From Sphingomonas sp. Root720 (lineage in GTDB: Bacteria; Pseudomonadota; Alphaproteobacteria; Sphingomonadales; Sphingomonadaceae): a stretch of 64,000 nt of DNA. The DNA is taken from assembly GCF_001428605.1 (NCBI RefSeq), contig NZ_LMID01000012.1, forward strand, positions 248,001-312,000. Direction: 5' to 3'. A program made the translations under genes and the position numbers. Below, piece after piece: positions 61,796 through 64,000 of the stretch. The stretch's first letter is position 1. Every line of letters begins with the position of its first letter. The notes beneath the pieces were generated by a model. That model searched no databases. It saw only the letters and a list, made by a program, of their open reading frames with translations, and was not told the DNA's origin.

Positions 61796-62839
61796 ATGCG
61801 CGCAGGGGACGGACAGACGACGGCCCGGCGATGGATCGCGGCGGTCGGCTGGCTTCTCCTGGCCGGACGGGCGGCGGCGGGGCCTCTGGAGGTGGCGCCG
61901 CCGCCGCCCGCCGATGCGTTGACGGTCGAGATCCACGCCGAGGATGCCGACCGCTTCGCGCGCCTGTTCGCCGCGACCGGGGGCAAGCCGACCGCCGCGC
62001 AGCTCCAGAAGGGCTATCTCGACGGTGCCAGCTACGGCGTGGCGGTGTTCACGCCCGGCCGGATCGGCGATGCCGCGCGGCTGGCGAAGGCGGTCGCGCG
62101 CGATCCCGCCGCCTATGACCGCGCGATCCGCGAATGCCTGCCGGCGGCGAAGGCGGCGGTGACCGACCTGCGCGCCATCTATCTCGCGCTGCACGGGCTG
62201 CTGCCCGAGCGGAAGCTGCCGCAGATCTACCTCGTCTTCGGTGCGGGCAATTCGGGCGGCACGGCGGGTCCAGGCGCGCAGGTGCTGGGGCTCGAGGTGC
62301 TGTGCGCGCAGGACAGGACCGTCGACGGCTTCCGCGCGATCCTGCGCCGCTTCTTCGCGCATGAGACGGTCCACACCTTGCAGCGCGACCCCGCGACCCG
62401 GGCGCCCGAGCCGCTGCTGACCGGCGCGCTGGAGGAGGGCGCCGCCGATTTCGTCGCGGCGATCGTCACCGGCCAGGTGCCCGACCCCGAGCGCGCCGCC
62501 TGGGCCGCCCCGCGCGAGGCCGGGCTATGGTCCGAGTTCCGCAAGGACATGGCGAAGACGCGCGGCATCGACCTCGGCGCCGAGCCCGAGCCTAAGGCGG
62601 CGGTGGCGGCCTATCTCCGCTGGCTCGGCAACTACGGGAACGCGCCGCCGGGCTGGCCCTACGAGCTGGGCTACTGGATCGGCATGCGGATCTGGCAGAG
62701 CTATTATGACGCCGCCCCCGACAAGCGCGCGGCGATCCGCGCCATGCTCGACTTCGAGGACGCCGAAGCGGTGCTGGAGCGGAGCGGCTATCCGCCGGCC
62801 ACCGTGCGCAGCGACGCCTCGATCTCGCCACCGCAATAG
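61796..62839 (+). CDS. Secreted HExxH putative zinc protease (DUF2268-like)
   Basis: A 347-residue protein with an N-terminal signal-like helix (RRWIAAVGWLLLAGRAAAG). The zinc motif is RFFAHETVHTLQ (His-Glu-x-x-His), followed by EEGAADFVAAIVTG, whose Glu could be the third ligand, as in DUF2268/gluzincin-type proteins. CAGGGAGAC gives the ribosome binding site. The last 52 bases overlap tail-to-tail with the opposite GST gene. Periplasmic protease is inferred, not shown. Confidence 0.8.
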   Translation: MRAGDGQTTARRWIAAVGWLLLAGRAAAGPLEVAPPPPADALTVEIHAEDADRFARLFAATGGKPTAAQLQKGYLDGASYGVAVFTPGRIGDAARLAKAVARDPAAYDRAIRECLPAAKAAVTDLRAIYLALHGLLPERKLPQIYLVFGAGNSGGTAGPGAQVLGLEVLCAQDRTVDGFRAILRRFFAHETVHTLQRDPATRAPEPLLTGALEEGAADFVAAIVTGQVPDPERAAWAAPREAGLWSEFRKDMAKTRGIDLGAEPEPKAAVAAYLRWLGNYGNAPPGWPYELGYWIGMRIWQSYYDAAPDKRAAIRAMLDFEDAEAVLERSGYPPATVRSDASISPPQ

Positions 62840-63489
62840 CCGTCGCCGTAAAGGTCGTCGGACCTGCGGGCCAGGGCCGCGAGCGCGGGCAGGTCGGACA
62901 TCCTGCGGCACAGCGCGGCGATCCGCGGCGCCGCGTCGTCGAGCATCTCGCCGATGACCGGGAAGCGGTCGCGCATCGTCGACCACAGGGTGGCGGTGGC
63001 GATGTCGGCGATGCCGGGCGCCGTCCCGCCCAGCACGAAGCCCGTGTCGGGCTCGAGGCCGTGGCGCGTGCCGGTGATCTCCCAGAAGCGCATCCAGCGC
63101 CGGAGGCGGGGCACGAAGGCGCGCCATTTTTCGGGCGTCCACATCTCGCGGCCGCCGTCGAGCGTGATCTCGTCGATCACGTCGTTGGCGTCGTTGACGA
63201 TCCTCATGGTCATCGCCTGCCCCTCGGCCGAGGCGGGCATCAGATCGAGCGCCCGGCCGAGATAGAGGGCGATCGCGGGCATCTCCGCCAGCGCGAAGCC
63301 GGTCCGCTTGTCGACAAGCAGCGGCGGTCCCATGAACGGCACCGGCTGGTCGCCGGGGTCCGCCTGCATCAGCGCGGAGATCGCGTCTTCGCCATGTTCC
63401 GTCCAGCTCTTGCCGGCATGGGCCAGGATGGCGCGGATGAACTGGCCGCGAAAGGGCAGGGGCCAATAATAGAAATCATAATCCGACAT
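62788..63489 (-). CDS. Glutathione S-transferase family protein
   Basis: A 233-residue GST. The N-terminal thioredoxin-like part DYDFYYWPLPFRGQFIRAILAHAGKSW and FMGPPLLVDKRTGFALAEMPAIALYLG are followed by a helical C-terminal domain (RRWMRFWEITGTRHGLEPDTGFVLGGTAPGIADIATATLWSTM). It is not closely similar to the GST at 1.6-2.3 kb. Its 3' end overlaps the HExxH protein gene by 52 bases. Substrate unknown. Confidence 0.88.
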   Translation of the reverse strand: MSDYDFYYWPLPFRGQFIRAILAHAGKSWTEHGEDAISALMQADPGDQPVPFMGPPLLVDKRTGFALAEMPAIALYLGRALDLMPASAEGQAMTMRIVNDANDVIDEITLDGGREMWTPEKWRAFVPRLRRWMRFWEITGTRHGLEPDTGFVLGGTAPGIADIATATLWSTMRDRFPVIGEMLDDAAPRIAALCRRMSDLPALAALARRSDDLYGDGYCGGEIEASLRTVAGG

Positions 63490-63681
63490 GGGGACTAAAC
63501 CCGCGGCCGCCCTTGCCGATCCATCGCGCCGTCCGCGCCGACGCCGTCGCAGGAAACCCCCTGCGGCACCTTGTCAGTCCAGCCTGGTTGGCGTACCGGA
63601 GCCCCCGTCAGCCGAGGCCGGATCGACGCCGGTGGGCGCCTTTGCGCCGGGCTCCGTGCACTTCATTGGGGTGGGATTATC

Positions 63682-64000
63682 ATGAGCGTCTACCTGGATT
63701 ACCTCGCCGAAATCGAAAGCAGGAAAATTCAGGGGCTTGCGCCCAAGCCGATCGACGACGGCGGCCTCATCTTCGAGATCATCGCCCTGATCAAGGATGC
63801 CGGTAACGAGCACCGGGCCGATGCGCTCAAATTCTTCATCTACAACACGCTGCCCGGCACGACGAGCGCGGCGGCCGTCAAGGCCAGCTTCCTGAAGCAG
63901 ATCATCCTGGGCGATGCGGTCGTACCCGAGATCACGCCCGCCTTCGCGCTCGAGCTGCTGTCGCACATGAAGGGCGGTCCGTCGGTCGAAGTGCTGCTCG
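63682..64000 (+). CDS. acnB: Aconitate hydratase B, N-terminal part (cut by window end)
   Basis: The first 106 residues of AcnB: SVYLDYLAEIESRKIQGLAPKPID, LIFEIIALIKDAGNEHRADALKFFIYNTLPGTTSAAAVKASFLKQII and VVPEITPAFALELLSHMKGGPSVEVLL match the helical HEAT-like N-terminal domain of this enzyme. It isomerises citrate and isocitrate (and 2-methylisocitrate) with a 4Fe-4S cluster carried further on. GGGGTGG precedes the start. The gene continues past the window. Confidence 0.88.
   Translation, partial: MSVYLDYLAEIESRKIQGLAPKPIDDGGLIFEIIALIKDAGNEHRADALKFFIYNTLPGTTSAAAVKASFLKQIILGDAVVPEITPAFALELLSHMKGGPSVEVLL

Overview
The window is 64 kb of very GC-rich bacterial chromosome. It is densely coded in the manner of an alphaproteobacterium and most resembles a sphingomonad (Sphingomonas/Rhizorhabdus type). 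Reasons: a large TonB-dependent receptor, FixL/FixJ-like and PF06580/LytTR regulators, the gene order dapF-mtaB-ftsY-yciB, an intracellular PHB depolymerase of the cysteine type, and many intergenic palindromes of the GTCATCCCGGCGAAAGCCGG type. No rRNA, tRNA, CRISPR array, transposase or prophage was recognised. The species assignment is inference.

Layout. 0.1-12.4 kb: PHB depolymerase, glutathione transferase, GalE, a FixLJ-like pair, a CitE-like lyase, a LytSR-like pair, a GT39-like membrane glycosyltransferase and ArgG. 12.5-24.3 kb: two EF-hand proteins, a BdcR/BdcA-like TetR/SDR pair, cyclopropane fatty acid synthase, RlmN with a small HTH protein, LtrA, an Rrf2 regulator with an NADH dehydrogenase-like flavoprotein, and Ohr/OhrR. 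The three regulator genes bdcR-like, rrf2 and ohrR each have two matching near-palindromic sites next to them. 24.5-34.8 kb: an OmpR-type two-component pair followed by an S9 peptidase, a TonB receptor, an acyl-CoA ligase, a J-domain protein and a lone receiver protein. 34.8-41.7 kb: topoisomerase IB, SufE, and the phage-shock-protein region. 41.9-50.3 kb: a short PuuD-like membrane protein, Fe-type SOD, a soluble CBS-chemoreceptor, the dapF-mtaB-ftsY-yciB operon and a GGDEF/EAL protein. 50.6-64 kb: isocitrate lyase, PyrD, a dihydroorotase-family protein, YgfZ, two MHS-type transporters, a low-GC orphan gene, a membrane LytTR regulator, an alpha/beta-hydrolase/TPR protein, an HExxH protein, a second GST and the start of aconitase AcnB.

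Most distinctive region: the psp locus at 36.8-41.0 kb. A PspF-like sigma54 activator is divergent from a unit starting with a textbook -24/-12 promoter. The first gene of that unit is a 48-residue secreted or membrane miniprotein, followed by pspA, pspB and pspC. Behind it lies a separate array of four more small genes, each encoding one N-terminal membrane helix plus a coiled coil. Three of the four share a C-terminal signature (LERI.TD ... EI..LR), echoed at the C-terminus of PspC. This looks like a lineage-specific expansion of PspB-like membrane adaptors and is the best candidate here for an undescribed system.

How genes work together. PhaZ, acyl-CoA ligase, CitE-like lyase, isocitrate lyase and AcnB belong to storage-polymer, fatty-acid and C2 metabolism. 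Ohr/OhrR, Rrf2/NDH, SOD, SufE and two GSTs are stress functions. PspFABC, CFA synthase and YciB are envelope functions. These groupings are functional inference, since most of the genes are not co-transcribed.
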